NCBI GenBank assembly: GCA_028023455.1
Contig: JAQFVV010000063.1
Location: 2,661,081 to 2,725,080, forward strand
DNA length: 64,000 nt
DNA from: Epiperipatus broadwayi
Lineage: Eukaryota > Onychophora > Udeonychophora > Euonychophora > Peripatidae
Direction of reading: 5' to 3'
The translations under genes and the position numbers were made by a program. Of the stretch, positions 28,560-39,354 are shown in pieces. Positions within the stretch are counted from its first letter, which is position 1. Each line of letters begins with the position of its first letter. The notes below the pieces were generated by a model, which saw nothing but the letters and a program-made list of their open reading frames with translations, was not told the origin of the DNA and searched no databases.

Positions 28560-29330
28560 ACCTTGACAAATGAGAGATGCAGCTGTGGCTCATGTCCACA
28601 AGGGTGCTAAGAAATGTGGAAGACTGAACAATGGGTCAAGAAATGGTTTTATTGAACTGGAAAACCAGTGAATAAAAGTTATGTGGCACCATAGGAGATG
28701 ATGGCAATGGATTCTACTGGCATACAAATAAGAAGTATTTACTGGTGCTAAGAAACATTTTCCATTGGGAGGAAAACCTTAGGTTGTTCTCTCAGATCAC
28801 AGAATACCATTTATATCTGGAGAATGGGAAAAGATGGCAGAGATTAGGGATCCAGTATATATTAACATCCATTCAGAATCCTCAATTAAATCTATGAATG
28901 GGTAATGCACAAGTTGGGAGGCTATTTAGAACCTATATCCCAACCAACCACAGGGGGTGGGTTTAAAAAGTTTCAGACGTACTTAATTACATTAATTGGT
29001 CAGTCAATGAATCAATGGGATTTTCACCTGTGCAGTTCACTTTGGAAAACATGCTCCTATGTTAATCCAGGATCTCTTACTGTGAATGGAAGAAAAGCCA
29101 ATAGATACTGAAAGTGATCAAAATCTGGAATATCACTCTTCTAAAAAAAGCCAAGGATGGAATAGTTCAATGGGAACATCCCATAGGTTTAAGGTAGGGA
29201 CCCAAGTTATGATAAAGATGCTGCATGTGAGTGAACCAGGGAAGTTTATATGTAGAAAATTCTGTAATTTATATGAGGGTCCTTTCCCAATTGTGAAGTG
29301 TCAGGGAGACAATAAATTTTGAATAGACAC
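28560..29330 (+). pseudogene. gypsy integrase remnant
   Basis: DDE-type integrase that would join element DNA to the chromosome. Readable pieces: QMRDAAVAHVHKGAKK (N-terminal zinc-binding region, degraded), AMDSTGIQ-like strand with the first catalytic Asp near 28709, VVLSDHRIPFISGEWEK (second catalytic Asp region, near 28780), a segment ending HFGKHAP-like near 29050, and the C-terminal domain 29086-29322 (FKVGTQVMIKM, FCNLYEGPFPIVK). Multiple stops interrupt the core. The end lies about 150 bp before the 3' LTR, the normal gypsy layout. Confidence 0.8.
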
Positions 29331-29467
29331 TGGCAGGAGATAAAGGAGTCTTATAATGCCCTGTCACTCAAACCCATGCCACAATACCAAGACAGTAAGA
29401 AGTAGGTTAGCACTTAGTGGATAGATATGAGCTATTCAAATACATAATTTGTATTTGAAGACTTTCA

Positions 29468-29479
29468 AATGGGGGGTAT
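29468..29479 (+). promoter_or_regulatory. Putative polypurine tract
   Basis: AATGGGGGGTAT ends at the 3' LTR start (TGTAACAG at 29480). A G-rich run here is expected for second-strand priming. Confidence 0.6.
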
Positions 29480-31200
29480 TGTAACAGGGTGTATTTAAAC
29501 CCTGTTTAAAAGAGAAATTTTGTGTCCATGCATGGGCATATGTATATAGTTTTAGTATTTCTTATTAACACTATATTGAATTTTTTTTATATATCCAAAT
29601 AGGTAGATAAATGGTTAAAATAATTGTGAAGGATGGGGAGGGAGTTTGTGCTCTTTTATTTTGTTAAAACACAGATATGCATATTGTTGTATGGGTGGAT
29701 GAATAGACACAATTAAATAAAAAAAATTTTCAGTTCCATGATAGATTTTGCTACATTTTATTCATGATAGAGAGAAGGAGATGATAAATAAAAAGAAAAA
29801 AACATATATTGAAAGTACATAGATTGTTATCTATGGAATTCACTTTAACAAAGTTACTATCTAAAAAAATTTTAAGAGCAGAAAAAACACAATGAGCAAA
29901 AGGAGAAAATATCTTACAGGTATTCAACAGAATTTTCATGACCTTGACAGAAAAAAGGTGCTAAACGCTTTTTCTTTGTTTCATAGAAGCTGGACTTAAA
30001 ATGACACACGATAGAGAAGCCCAAGAGGAGATAGAAATTTCAGGAATTTAGAACTTTTGAGAATAAATAAAAGGATATAAAAACATTTAACTAATTATTT
30101 CAAAAAAATAATTTTCATTTTGATACAGTTAGAAGGAATGTAAAGAAATTCATCATTTGATTGCAGTATTAAATTATTATGCAGAAGACATCAGATTGGT
30201 ATTATTTCCTAAAACAAAGTATATTTGCCAGCTATGAACATGTTGGTTAGACTCCATCCAACAAAAATATGCAAGCTGCTGCAACCAAAAATATTTGCCT
30301 AACCTTGGAGAAAGCCACTCCCAAGCATTTGGACTGAAGTCAACATCAAAATTTAATACCAAGTTAGAGAATCAAGCAGACTGAATACATCGGGGATCAT
30401 CAGTTTTAATGCTATAGTGTCAAACAAACTGTTATCATCAACTTTATGGATTCATAGTTTTCCCTGGGGAAATTCCAGGTAGTAAGTACATTTTATCATG
30501 CTTTTATTTCGAATATTAGTGTGATTTATGGTAATAACATATAGAGATTTTTATATAGCGACGATCTGATCAATTCTCTTCACTCTTAAAATCTGTATGG
30601 ATTAAATATTGTTTCTTTTATATATTTTATTGCTTGATTTATTGATCTATGAAGTGTGTGTTTTTTTTTTGTTTTTTTTTCCTTTTTAAAAATATTTGAG
30701 CACAAAATAATATTGTTATACTTCATGGCTTATTAATTGCATTAAATATTAAAGTTAAGATAAAACCTGTATTGTTTCTTTATTTTGGGTTTTATAGAAA
30801 AATGTAAGGAGATAAATCTGAATAAGTGTAATAATTATTTAGTTAGAGTACTTGCATCCCAAATTATTGTGGTTCTTAGCATATTTTTCCATGTTTTAAA
30901 TACTACCTGCCCTGAGTGAGCTAGCCAGTGGCCAGGTTTTCCAATTATTCCTTGTTGTTCTTTTTTTATCTTTTCAGCAAAATTCTTATATAAATAAGAT
31001 TGGCACTTGGAGTCATAAGTGACATCCATAAATATGCTAGGTGTGATTAAATATTATGAATTATTTTAAGAAATGTTATTAAATGTCTTAAAGAAATACA
31101 GTAGAGTATATATTTGTTTTAATAATTGACCATGTTAAAATCATGTGTATGTGTGGATAGATATATAAATACGATATGGGAAAAAACCAATTTCATTACA
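29480..31200 (+). repeat. 3' LTR of the old gypsy element
   Basis: Pairs with 18291-20192. Ends TTTCATTACA. It lacks the 120-bp internal duplication of the 5' LTR but has its own small insertions (for example a GGGGAGGGAG block near 29634). Numerous substitutions against the 5' LTR indicate a long time since insertion. Confidence 0.9.
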
Positions 31201-31339
31201 GCAAGGACTTTTTAAAAAATACTTCATAAATATAACAATAAATTCAATACAAAAATTTGCAAATTATTTTTAAATAGACACAGACTTTTATAATGACCCA
31301 AGCTTGAATGAATTTAATAAAATAACTTTTAAACCAACA

Positions 31340-31592
31340 TCACATGATCACTATTTCTTATGCTAGCACATTGCTGTTATTAAAACAGGCAAAACTCTCC
31401 ATATAGTAGTGCCACTCAGTGCCAACCAAAGTAATCAATGGATTCCAGAAGGCCACAAGCCAGAAACTAGTCTGAGGATATTGGATGAGTAGGCACTACA
31501 TAGGGATTTTGTGCACAAGCCTTCTGGCATCCATTGATTACTCTGGTTGGCACCGAATGGCATTACTGTATGGAGAGTTTTGCCTGTTTTAA
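31340..31592. mobile_element. Foldback element copy A (31-39 kb family)
   Basis: The inner palindrome 31383-31590 has arms starting AAAACAGGCAAAACTCTCC and ending in its complement. A conserved flank CACATGATCACTAT (near 31347) is shared with copies B and C. The centre holds CAGAAACTAGTCTGAGGATA (31461-31480), the 3' half of the hammerhead-like motif. The CTGATGA half is missing, apparently by a deletion between GAAGGC microhomologies. No ORF. Confidence 0.8.
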
Positions 31593-31862
31593 AATAACTT
31601 ATTAAGATTAGCTAACACACAACCAGTACAAAAAAGCAACTATTTACTAGTAATTATTCAGTTGATACAAGACAGTTTATAATAAAACAATGAATAATTA
31701 AATATTTAAAATGATTTATTTATTAAAATTATACTTGGAATTTTATTTAATTGCTATGAAAAAAGATGATGATTAAAAAAAAAGCTATAGAAAAAAAAGT
31801 AAAAGTCTCAAACTTTTAATATAACATCCTGGTATTAAAAAAGCAATAAGAAAAAATGATCA

Positions 31863-32135
31863 ATAAAATTTATCCATTACTTTGAACACTTTTTAGCAAA
31901 AACTTTTTAGTGACTTACATTTATGCACAATCTTATGTTTCAACTGTCCTGCAGTCTTCTTCAGAGCCACTTTTATTTTATTTTTTTTTAAAGTAAAATA
32001 TTTTTTTAAAAAAAAATTAAAATAAAAGTGGTTCTGAAGAAGTCTGCAGGACAGTTGAAATGTAAGATTGCACATAAATATAGGTTAATAAAAGTTTTTT
32101 TAAAAAAAGTGTTCAAGGTAGTGGATAAATTGTAT
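31863..32135. mobile_element. Palindromic element with CTGAAGA/GTTGAAA core
   Basis: Inverted arms of about 120 bp: left from AATTTATCCATTACTTTGAA, right mirrored to GTGGATAAATT. Each arm carries CTCTGAAGAAG..CTGCAGGACAGTTGAAA (left on minus, right on plus), close to the motif of the palindrome at 44.7 kb. The centre is A/T-rich. The arms differ at several sites, so it is an old inverted dimer. Confidence 0.75.
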
Positions 32136-32975
32136 TTATATAAAATATTACAGCAAAATAAATGAAGTGGTGACTTTGGTAATATTTCTGGAAAAATGAT
32201 AGAAATATTATTAAAAACAGGGATATCATAAAATGGGTGGAAAAGTTCTACAGAAATTATAATAATAATAATAAATAACAAAAAAACAAAGTAATCTTAT
32301 GTGTACAAATATCGCAAAGGCAGTAAAGAGTGGCCTTTATGGTAAAATTAGACTAGCCATCTTTATAAATTTTGCTATATGGATAGTGTGAAATAAAATA
32401 GTCTTTGACAATGGATTGAATAATAGGCCAGAAGAGCTTTTTCTCAAGTTACTTGGTGAGGCCAAAGTCTACAATTGGTAAATATGCCAGCACTGGTTAG
32501 CCAGTCAGACATGGGACCAACTGGAAATCTAAAAATCAAAACACTTAGGTGTTATTGGACTGTTATGGCAAGATTGATTAACTGGATATAAAGACTCCTA
32601 TGCAGAGTCTAGAAGTTGTTACATTAATGTAATCATGTTTTTTCCATTTGTTATTTATTGTTAAAACTCTGAATTTTTAAAACTCTGAATTTGGTGGTCA
32701 ACTAGTTGACACAAATAATTCCTAAGTAGCTTATTTCTATGTAATCCTTTATAGTTGTAGCAGGCAGATGACCTTTTTTTTACCATTGTTTTTTTCTTAT
32801 TTATTGTTTTCATTATAGAGCCACTGCCCATTTGTATGCATGTAACCTATAATAAGAAAGATGTAAAATGATATTCATATATGTGAATAAAGTTGTTATT
32901 TGAAACAAAGTAATTCTTTCATTGTGATATCTTTTGAATTGCCAGTCATTTTAAATGAAAATATGAGATTCAGAA
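32136..32975. other. Unassigned; possible LINE 3' end
   Basis: No coding match. Near 32886-32906 the sequence GAATAAAGTTGTTATTTGAAAC resembles the 3' end of the LINE copies at 0.2 and 3.3 kb, so 32300-32906 may be a diverged LINE 3' region without an AAT tail. Confidence 0.35.
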
Positions 32976-34290
32976 TTAATGTATAAAGAATGAAAAATCT
33001 ATAGGAAATGATGAAAATAATATTATATATCTTAAAGAAAACAGCTGAAGAAATAGAAAAATTAATGGCAAAGCTTTATGACAAATGTTAAATAATAAAG
33101 ATGATTGGAGGAATGCAATAATAACATTGATATTTAATAAAGAACTTCAGATCTATCAATCTTCTGTCAGTCTGTAGAATGTTCATTATGATTATTACAA
33201 TTGGTCTGAAGAGAACTTCGGATTGAAACTAACCAAAATTACAAGCTGAATTAAGAAATTGCTTTGTCATGATAAATCAGATAAGAATTATATGAAATTA
33301 TAAAAAAAGACGAAACTGTATTAATTGTCCTTATGGTTTGTATTATAAAAAGGCATTTGACTCTATAAACATTTACATAGTGATTAAAATTGGAATGCCA
33401 GTATAGACCATTAATTAGTTCTGAAGAATATTTTTTAAAAAAGAATACCAATAATTAGAGTGAAAGTGACATTAAAAAGAGTAACTATTTTGTGAATGAA
33501 AATAGAAAGTTAAAAGAATAAATAGAGATTATTTAAGACATTTAGATTTTGAAGATGATGTAGTTGTTTTAGCAAATAATATTTTATAATTCAGAAAATG
33601 TTTACATGAACTATGAGACGAAAGTGAAAAAGTAGTACTAAAAATCCTAAAAAGATTGAAGTTTTCCTCATAAAACAATACAAATATCTTGATCAAATTA
33701 TTTATACAGATGCAAACACAATGAATAAAATTAATCATATGACTTGATATTAAAAAGGAATATGCTTATGTGTTTGTAAAATAAAGTTTTTAATATATAT
33801 ATATCTGAGTGTTGGATACTAAATAAAAAAGAAATACAGAAATTTCAGACCAAGTAACGAAATACACAAAGATGTGTACTGTGAGTAGCAAAAAGCAATT
33901 AAAAAATGAAATAAAATACATGAATGAGAGAACAAACAGATATCCTTGCCATCATTTACATGAATGAGAGAAAAAATATCCTTGCCATCATTGAATATAT
34001 TGGTAGAATAAATAACAGTAATAGATAGTTGAAGTCTTAAAATGGATCCCAACAGATTGTTGTGTGAAATGTATGGCTGAATTAGGAAAGTTTACTAGAA
34101 ATGTATTAAAAGAAGTTAGGAATCAAAAGAAAAAAATTGATTAAATTTGCACTTAGATTGTAAAATAGATCAATAAAGCTGAAAATCATGATAATGAATA
34201 TGAAAACGTAATCTAATTTTCTGAAAATGTTGAGATAAATTTTAAATAATAATAATAGATATAAAAAATATAAAAATAAAATATACAATG
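32976..34290 (+). pseudogene. Heavily decayed RTE-like LINE remnant
   Basis: Plus-strand pieces in the order of an RTE-like RT, with no long frame: AEEIEKLMAKLYDKC (near 33043), SINLLSVCRMFIMIIT (near 33156-33200, matching the SLLSVMYKL-type fingers motif), YYKKAFDSINIYIVI (33340-33385, palm), LRHLDFEDDVVVLANNIL (33534-33588, catalytic box with E replacing A), and ESEKVVLKI after it. It resembles the RTE-like copy at 9.9-11.2 kb in wording and spacing. A short duplication (ATGAATGAGAGAA, ATATCCTTGCCATCATT) lies at 33920-33995. Long dead. Confidence 0.75.
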
Positions 34291-34530
34291 ATATAATAAA
34301 ACATTTTTTTCATAAAATATTTTTCAAGATTTTTCTCCAACAAATGTATCAATTATTTTAGAAATAAGTATCAATAATTTTATTACTTCACATGATCACT
34401 ATTTTCTATCCTTAGACAAGCTGTTAAAGCAGTGATGAACTCACCATACAGTAGTGTCATCCAATACGAGCCCAGCATAATCAACGGATGAAAAGAAATT
34501 TGTACACAAAATCCCTATCCAGTGCCTTAC

Positions 34531-34592
34531 TCATCCAATATCCCTAGACTAGTTTCTAGAATATTATTTTTATCAGTGAAAAGCATTGGAAA
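34531..34592 (-). ncRNA. Degraded hammerhead-like motif, left arm of copy B
   Basis: Read on the minus strand: CTGATAA (34576 to 34570), GAAAC (34556 to 34552), TA, GTC (34549 to 34547), then TAGGGATATTGGATGAG. One base of the invariant CTGANGA is changed (G to A), and the stem II segment is A/T-rich without a clear stem. Relict only. Confidence 0.4.
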
Positions 34593-34802
34593 TGAGAGCA
34601 CTGCAACTAGATCTTAGGATCTAATGCAATCCTCCAGTGACAACCTCTTATCTTTATAGTTAGATAAAGCTATGAGTCTAAAATGAAAGCAGGTAATGTT
34701 GTCAATCCAAGCTCATTCAGTTGTGTAGTCATATAGATCTGAACCGGTAACAACCAATGTATGGGGAGAAATGGTATTGAACAACTAAGCATTACAACTT
34801 GT

Positions 34803-34971
34803 AAACAGGCAAAAACTCTCCATATAGTAGTGCCACCTTACACTAACCAGAGTAATCAATGGATGCCAGAAGGCTTGTGCATAAAATCCCTATCTAGTGC
34901 CTTCTGGCATCCATTGATTACTCTGGTTAGCACAAGGTGGCACTACTATATGGAGAGTTTTTGCCTGTTTA
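34803..34971. mobile_element. Inner near-perfect palindrome of the foldback family
   Basis: Arms of about 75 bp: AAACAGGCAAAAACTCTCC to CCAGAAGGC and back. The only asymmetric part is a centre with TTGTGCATAAAATCCC. The arms are nearly identical, so it is younger than the outer element. TA lies at both ends, possibly a 2-bp target duplication. Confidence 0.85.
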
Positions 34972-35306
34972 CTAACAGTTATGTGCTAGCACGAGATGGT
35001 GATCATGTGATGTTTAGTAGTTATTACAACTTGTTAAAAGAATAGAAAATGTTGATCATGTGATGTTTAGTAGTTTAACACCATTCCCATCCATGTATGG
35101 TGACTATGGTTATTAAAGAACCAAAGATACCAAAATCCCTATAGATACTAACCAGGTTCAAATCTATATGACTATACAAGCAAATGAGCTTGGATTGAAT
35201 ACATCTGTTTGAATTTTGAATTCATAGCTTTATAGTTAACTAAAAAGGTAAAGGGTGGCTACTTGAAGGTTGCATTAGATCCTAAAATCTAGGTGCAGTG
35301 CTCTCA

Positions 35307-35366
35307 CATCCAACACTCTCACTGATGAAAGGTACAAGCTAGAAACTAGTCTAAGGATATTGAATG
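35307..35366 (+). ncRNA. Hammerhead-ribozyme-like motif, right arm of copy B
   Basis: Order as in a type I hammerhead: stem I 5' strand CATCCAACACTCTCA (35307-35321), CTGATGA (35322-35328), stem II segment, GAAAC (35342-35346), two bases, GTC (35349-35351), stem I 3' strand TAAGGATATTGAATG (35352-35366). Eleven of 15 stem I positions pair. All four failures are C-A, as expected if transitions decayed a once perfect helix. Weak points: stem II is only 2-3 bp and is closed by an A-A mismatch, and stem III is minimal. Cleavage would fall after 35351. Activity is unproven. Confidence 0.45.
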
Positions 35367-35849
35367 AGTAGGCAGTAGATATAGATTTTATGCACAAACC
35401 TTCTTGCATCCATTGATTATTATGGCTTGCACTGGGTAACACTACTATATGGAGAGTTTGTCAATGATTTTACTACTTTTTATAGCTTGGTAATTTTTAT
35501 ATATGATAATTAACATGCAATTTTATTTCATTCACAAAAGATATTTAAATATTATTCCAAATCTTTATATTTATCAATATTTTTTTCTCAAATATAGAAA
35601 GAAAAAAAAAAGACTACGAACTTACATGAGTTTAAATTAAAAGTCAGCAATAATGCTGTAGTCAGTATTCTGACAGTTCAGAATAAAAATGGTTATTAAA
35701 TTTTATTATATTTTTTTTATAATTGGAACAAAAAGAAATGTATATATTTAAATAAACAATGTAATAAAAGTTAATAATGTAACCATTTTATTCTGTTGTT
35801 TTTTTTAATGCATTATTTTAATAGACAATTTTATTAACGGTCTTTCTTT

Positions 35850-36110
35850 GGTGGTCGAGAGGTCAGCACAGCAGCCTTACAAGCAGTTGTCCCAGGTTAG
35901 CGGGTTCGCTTCCCGGCCGATGCTATGACCCATGGAAAAAAAAGCATATCGTCTTAAACAATCATTGTAACTCAATCTCTTTTCCTTCTGAAATTTCGAC
36001 TCACTTCAATCTCAGGTTCTTAGGTAGACACCAGATCTGATAACTGTTTGAGCAGACTGTGATTGGGTCAACAAATGTCGTCAAAATATCCCTGACATCT
36101 AAAACTTACA
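35850..36110 (+). mobile_element. tRNA-derived SINE (type II tRNA-like head)
   Basis: The head from GGTGGTCGAGAGGTCAGC (box A-like) to GGGTTCGCTTCCCGGCC (box B with flanking stem, near 35901-35917) resembles a Leu/Ser-type tRNA. An A run follows, then a body containing GATTGGGTCAACAAATGTCG. A second copy of the head at 38112 shows that it is a repeat, not a tRNA gene. The 3' end is set approximately. Confidence 0.75.
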
Positions 36111-37435
36111 AATATAATTTTTAAAGATATTATACTGATACTTATCTGACCAACATAGAATCGTTTGGAACTTTTAATTTCAAGCTAAGCATAAATAATA
36201 TCCACTTGTTAATCAACGTAGTTGTTTAACTGGATTGTCAATAGGCTATTAAATAAAAATTAAAAAATTGGAAAATTTTCACCTATATAAAAAAAAAAAA
36301 AGTCCAAATTTGGACTCATCATGAAGTTAATAGGCTAATGTAAATATTATCTACAATGCTTTCATTTAAGGTTACATATTTAATAATTACTATTTGAAAA
36401 TAATCCATGCATCAAAATAAATAAACAAAAAAACTCAGTAAAAACACGTGCACACGCAAGTAATAAACAAACAAAAAAATCTAAACATTCCTAAGAATTA
36501 CTGTTTTTAATTTGAAATAATAAGTTATGAAATCTGTTAGAAAAAATAATAATAATATAATATAAAAATTTCAAGATATAAATATTTACGTTATAAAAAG
36601 TAATTTTAGAATTTTAAGCCTGTTTTTATTTTTATTTGTTTACATATTACAATTTAAACTTTAGTTTTATTAAATAGTAGGCCAAAACCAGAAAGCTTTA
36701 AAATATTAAAAATAACAAACATTTTGACTAAACACAATGTTAACCAAACAGAATTAACACATATTTATTGTTTAATTTAGCAGAAAAAAATTATCCAGCA
36801 GATGAGTAATAACTAAATCAATGATACAAGCTGTAATTTAAAACAAAGTGAAAAATTCAATTTTAATTATAACAAATAGAGTTTGAGGGCTTACAAAAAA
36901 AAAAGAAGAAAAACCACTTCAGGTGTTAAACCCGTTAGCGCTTTGTCAATGGTTAGTCTAACTAAGGAAGTAAGAGAAAAAAAATGCGTTCTATAAAAAT
37001 AGAAATTTATTTAATATTCGTGCATATATAATAAATGTACACTGAGATAGATATATTTCTGAATGTTGGCTCTATTAAATGAAGCATCCTTAGTATCAAA
37101 GTCTACCTACAAAGCAGGTGAAAAATGAAACAATTAACATGAATTCACATGTTATCATATGAATGATAGATTTAGGTAAGAATTGAAGACTGAATACTTA
37201 ATCCATGGAGATGTTTGTTAATATCCTTCATTCTAATTGGATTAAAATATATTTAGTAAATAGAGCAACTAAATACTCATTCTAAAGAGCTTGCGGCATC
37301 AACTATATCACAAATATGTACTTTGGATATAAGATAGTGGAACTTCATGAGTCCATATATTTAAAAAAAAAAATCCAATATTTTTGAAACTAACCTATGA
37401 TCACCATATTTTAAAACTTCTCCAGATTTTTCATC
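36111..37435. other. AT-rich DNA, nothing recognised
   Basis: Short A/T runs and chance frames only. Confidence 0.5.
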
Positions 37436-37645
37436 AAGATTCTCAGCCTTCTATTTTCAAAATTACAATTTTAGTTTCACTAAGCTGAATATTTTTATCC
37501 AGTTTTAAACAAATTGATGGAATGAGCATATCTGCCATCATTTTTAATTTTGCATCATTATTCAAAAACGATTAAAATGCTTTTTCCATCTATTTAAAAT
37601 ACCACTGTCATTTTTCAAAACCATGTTTCTTTTAATTAATGCATC
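37436..37645 (-). pseudogene. LINE linker-domain remnant
   Basis: On the minus strand the sequence reads VLKNDSGILNRWKKHFNRF, then after a one-base shift FLNNDAKLKMMADM and NIQLSETKIVILKIEG. This matches the known region between endonuclease and RT in RTE/Jockey-like LINEs (pattern ...ILNRWKEHFEELLN...). It is a 200-bp fragment, with no RT following on the minus side. Confidence 0.6.
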
Positions 37646-37664
37646 AATAAATAAATAATTATCG

Positions 37665-38095
37665 ATTAATGTCTACGTCTTTTTTACAGTTTTAATTCAT
37701 TAATTATTTTTAAACCTTATCAATCATTGAGTTTTTATCTTTAAATCTCTATATATGCTAAACTTTAAATCTTTACATTGATTGGAAATCATCACATTTA
37801 ATTCGCTAATAATAGAGTTGTTATCAGAAAAACAATTATGCTTTTTTTTTTTTTAAACAAACTCCTAAATAGATTTTATTTTTCAGGACTATAATTATTT
37901 TCAATGCATCAAAAAAAAAAAAAATTAAAGTGACTATTATTAGAAAATGTCTGTCTGCATTGCAGTTTTAATCCACCAATTATTTTTAACTCTTTTTATC
38001 AGTCATTAATACTTTCACCTTTAAATTTCTATAATAATTACAATTTGCTTTTAAATATCTACACTGATTTGCAATCAACACATTCAATTTATTTA
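37665..38095. repeat. Imperfect direct repeat, ~150 bp units
   Basis: 37665-37810 and 37948-38095 align as direct copies with many differences (shared blocks CAGTTTTAAT, CAATTATTTTTAA, ATCAGTCATT-like, TTTAAAT, CACATT-AATT). They may be an old duplication inside the neighbouring LINE fragment. Confidence 0.5.
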
Positions 38096-38111
38096 TCAGA
38101 CATCAAGCATT

Positions 38112-38205
38112 GGTGGTCGAGAGCTCAGCGACAGCTGCTTTACAAGCAGTTTCCAGGGTTAGCGGATTCGCTTCCCAACTGATGCTATGACATATGAGAG
38201 AAAAA
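38112..38205 (+). mobile_element. tRNA-derived SINE, second copy (head)
   Basis: GGTGGTCGAGAGCTCAGC to GGATTCGCTTCCC and GATGCTATGAC, matching the head at 35850 with several substitutions. It ends in an A run, and the body seen in the first copy is absent. Confidence 0.75.
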
Positions 38206-38597
38206 AAATATTTATCAGACAAGCAGAAAATGGTGCATGTTTTCTTTTAATCAAGTCATTAATAATAGAATCATTATCAAAAAACAAAAAACAGATAAGA
38301 TTTTTTAAAAAAAAAAAAAAAATCCAAAAATTTATTTGAATTCATGACACACTTTTAAAGAGAATTTTATGTTTTGATAAGATGACAATTGTGAAAAGTC
38401 TATTTAGCAATTTAGTATTTTATAGCTATTGAAATTTAGCAGAAATGTTAGATGCTTCTACAGAATGAACATCAAATTGGAAAATATAATTGGAATAAGT
38501 ACTATTTCTTAATACATTTATCATTTTATTTTTGTAACATATCAGTTATTTGTATGAGCTTATACAATATGAACTCTTGCATTGTACTTCTAAGTAC

Positions 38598-38832
38598 CAC
38601 ATGATCACTATCTCATATTATCACATAATTGTTATTAAACAAGGCAAAACTGTCCATACAGTAGTGCAATCTTGTGCCAACCAGAGTAACCAATGGATGC
38701 CAGAAGGCATGTGCATGAAATCCCTATCTAGTGCCTACTCATCCAATATCCCCAGACTAGTTTCTGCCTTGTGGCCTTCGTCAGTGAGGAGCCTTGGCAC
38801 AAGATGGCACTACTGTATGGAGAGTTTTACTT
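38598..38832. mobile_element. Foldback element copy C
   Basis: The left arm has CACATGATCACTATCTC (38598), AACAAGGCAAAACTGTCC and GTGCCAACCAGAGTAACCAATGG-type sequence. The right arm has GGCACAAGATGGCACTACTG to GGAGAGTTTTA. The centre keeps the most complete hammerhead-like core of the family on the minus strand (38736-38792). Confidence 0.8.
38736..38792 (-). ncRNA. Hammerhead-ribozyme-like motif, copy C
   Basis: Minus strand: CTCCTCA, CTGACGA (38784 to 38778), AGGCCACAAGGCA, GAAAC (38764 to 38760), TA, GTC (38757 to 38755), TGGGGATATTGG. All core bases of a hammerhead are present and the site GTC is canonical. Stem I has at least 6 bp (CTCCTCA with TGGGGA, one G-U). Stem II is GGC or GCC with GGC, short and closed by an A-A mismatch. 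Stem III is AC-TA-GT. The low stem II quality makes activity doubtful. Confidence 0.5.
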
Positions 38833-39354
38833 TTAAGTACAATGTTATCTAATAACTGTCATTATTTTAAATATATATATCCCTCTTCTTTTATAGCAAT
38901 TTTTCTGTCTAAATGAAATATTTGTGATAGTCAAGCTGTGTGTCATAAAAAAATTAAATAACCACAGAGCATTTGAAATGAGAGTAACAATAACTACTTT
39001 TGAAAACTTTTAGTAAGATTTACTGCTTATACCAGCATGTATTAAAATCTCCAAAAAGAGAAAAATGGTATTTTAATGAAATTAATCTAGCAATGCTATT
39101 CAGCAATGAATAAAAATCTTTTCTTTCTGAATTCTCTAAATCTAACATTGGAAAATATGCACTTATAAACTGAGCACAAAAATGTTAATACTAATAGACT
39201 TCATTGTTACATCAAGGAATTTTAAGAATAGAACATACTATAGTAATGATATTTCAAATACAACACATGCAATATTTTTGTAGTGGTTGATCTATCCTAG
39301 AAAACTTACAGCCATTTACTCATATTATTAAATTTTCTTCCTTTGGAAAAAGTC
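38833..39354. other. AT-rich DNA, nothing recognised
   Basis: No feature supported. Confidence 0.5.

Larger units (their letters stand above)
18291..31200 (+). mobile_element. Old Ty3/gypsy LTR retrotransposon, nested inserts
   Basis: Full-length but decayed element. The LTRs (18291-20192 and 29480-31200) begin TGTAACAG and end TTTCATTGCA or TTTCATTACA. A primer-site-like TGG follows the 5' LTR, and a G-rich tract precedes the 3' LTR. Gag, protease, RT, RNase H and integrase remnants follow in the Ty3/gypsy order (integrase after RNase H). Flanks GTAA (left) and GCAA (right) could be a 4-bp target duplication with one change. The LTRs differ at many sites, by indels and by a 120-bp duplication, and all frames are broken, so insertion is old. 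Two later inserts interrupt it (about 20.4-24.95 kb and 26225-27067). Confidence 0.9.
34391..35462. mobile_element. Foldback element copy B, ~1.07 kb nested palindrome
   Basis: The outer arms are inverted, diverged copies: the left TIR starts near 34424 (CTCACCATACAGTAGTG) and the right ends near 35460 (CACTACTATATGGAGAG). Each arm contains, from outside in, the TIR, a hammerhead-like core, and a tRNA-like stretch (GGTTCAAATCTATATGAC near 35153; mirrored near 34735). A second, almost perfect palindrome of the same family sits at the centre (34803-34971), so one copy inserted in another. No coding capacity. Confidence 0.8.

Noticed and set aside
34761-35045. 94-codon frame over the inner palindrome
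   Set aside because: Frame runs through a perfect inverted repeat; no family match.
35850-35935. A functional Leu or Ser tRNA gene
   Set aside because: A second diverged copy with the same 3' extension exists at 38112 and the arms do not pair properly; a SINE head fits better.
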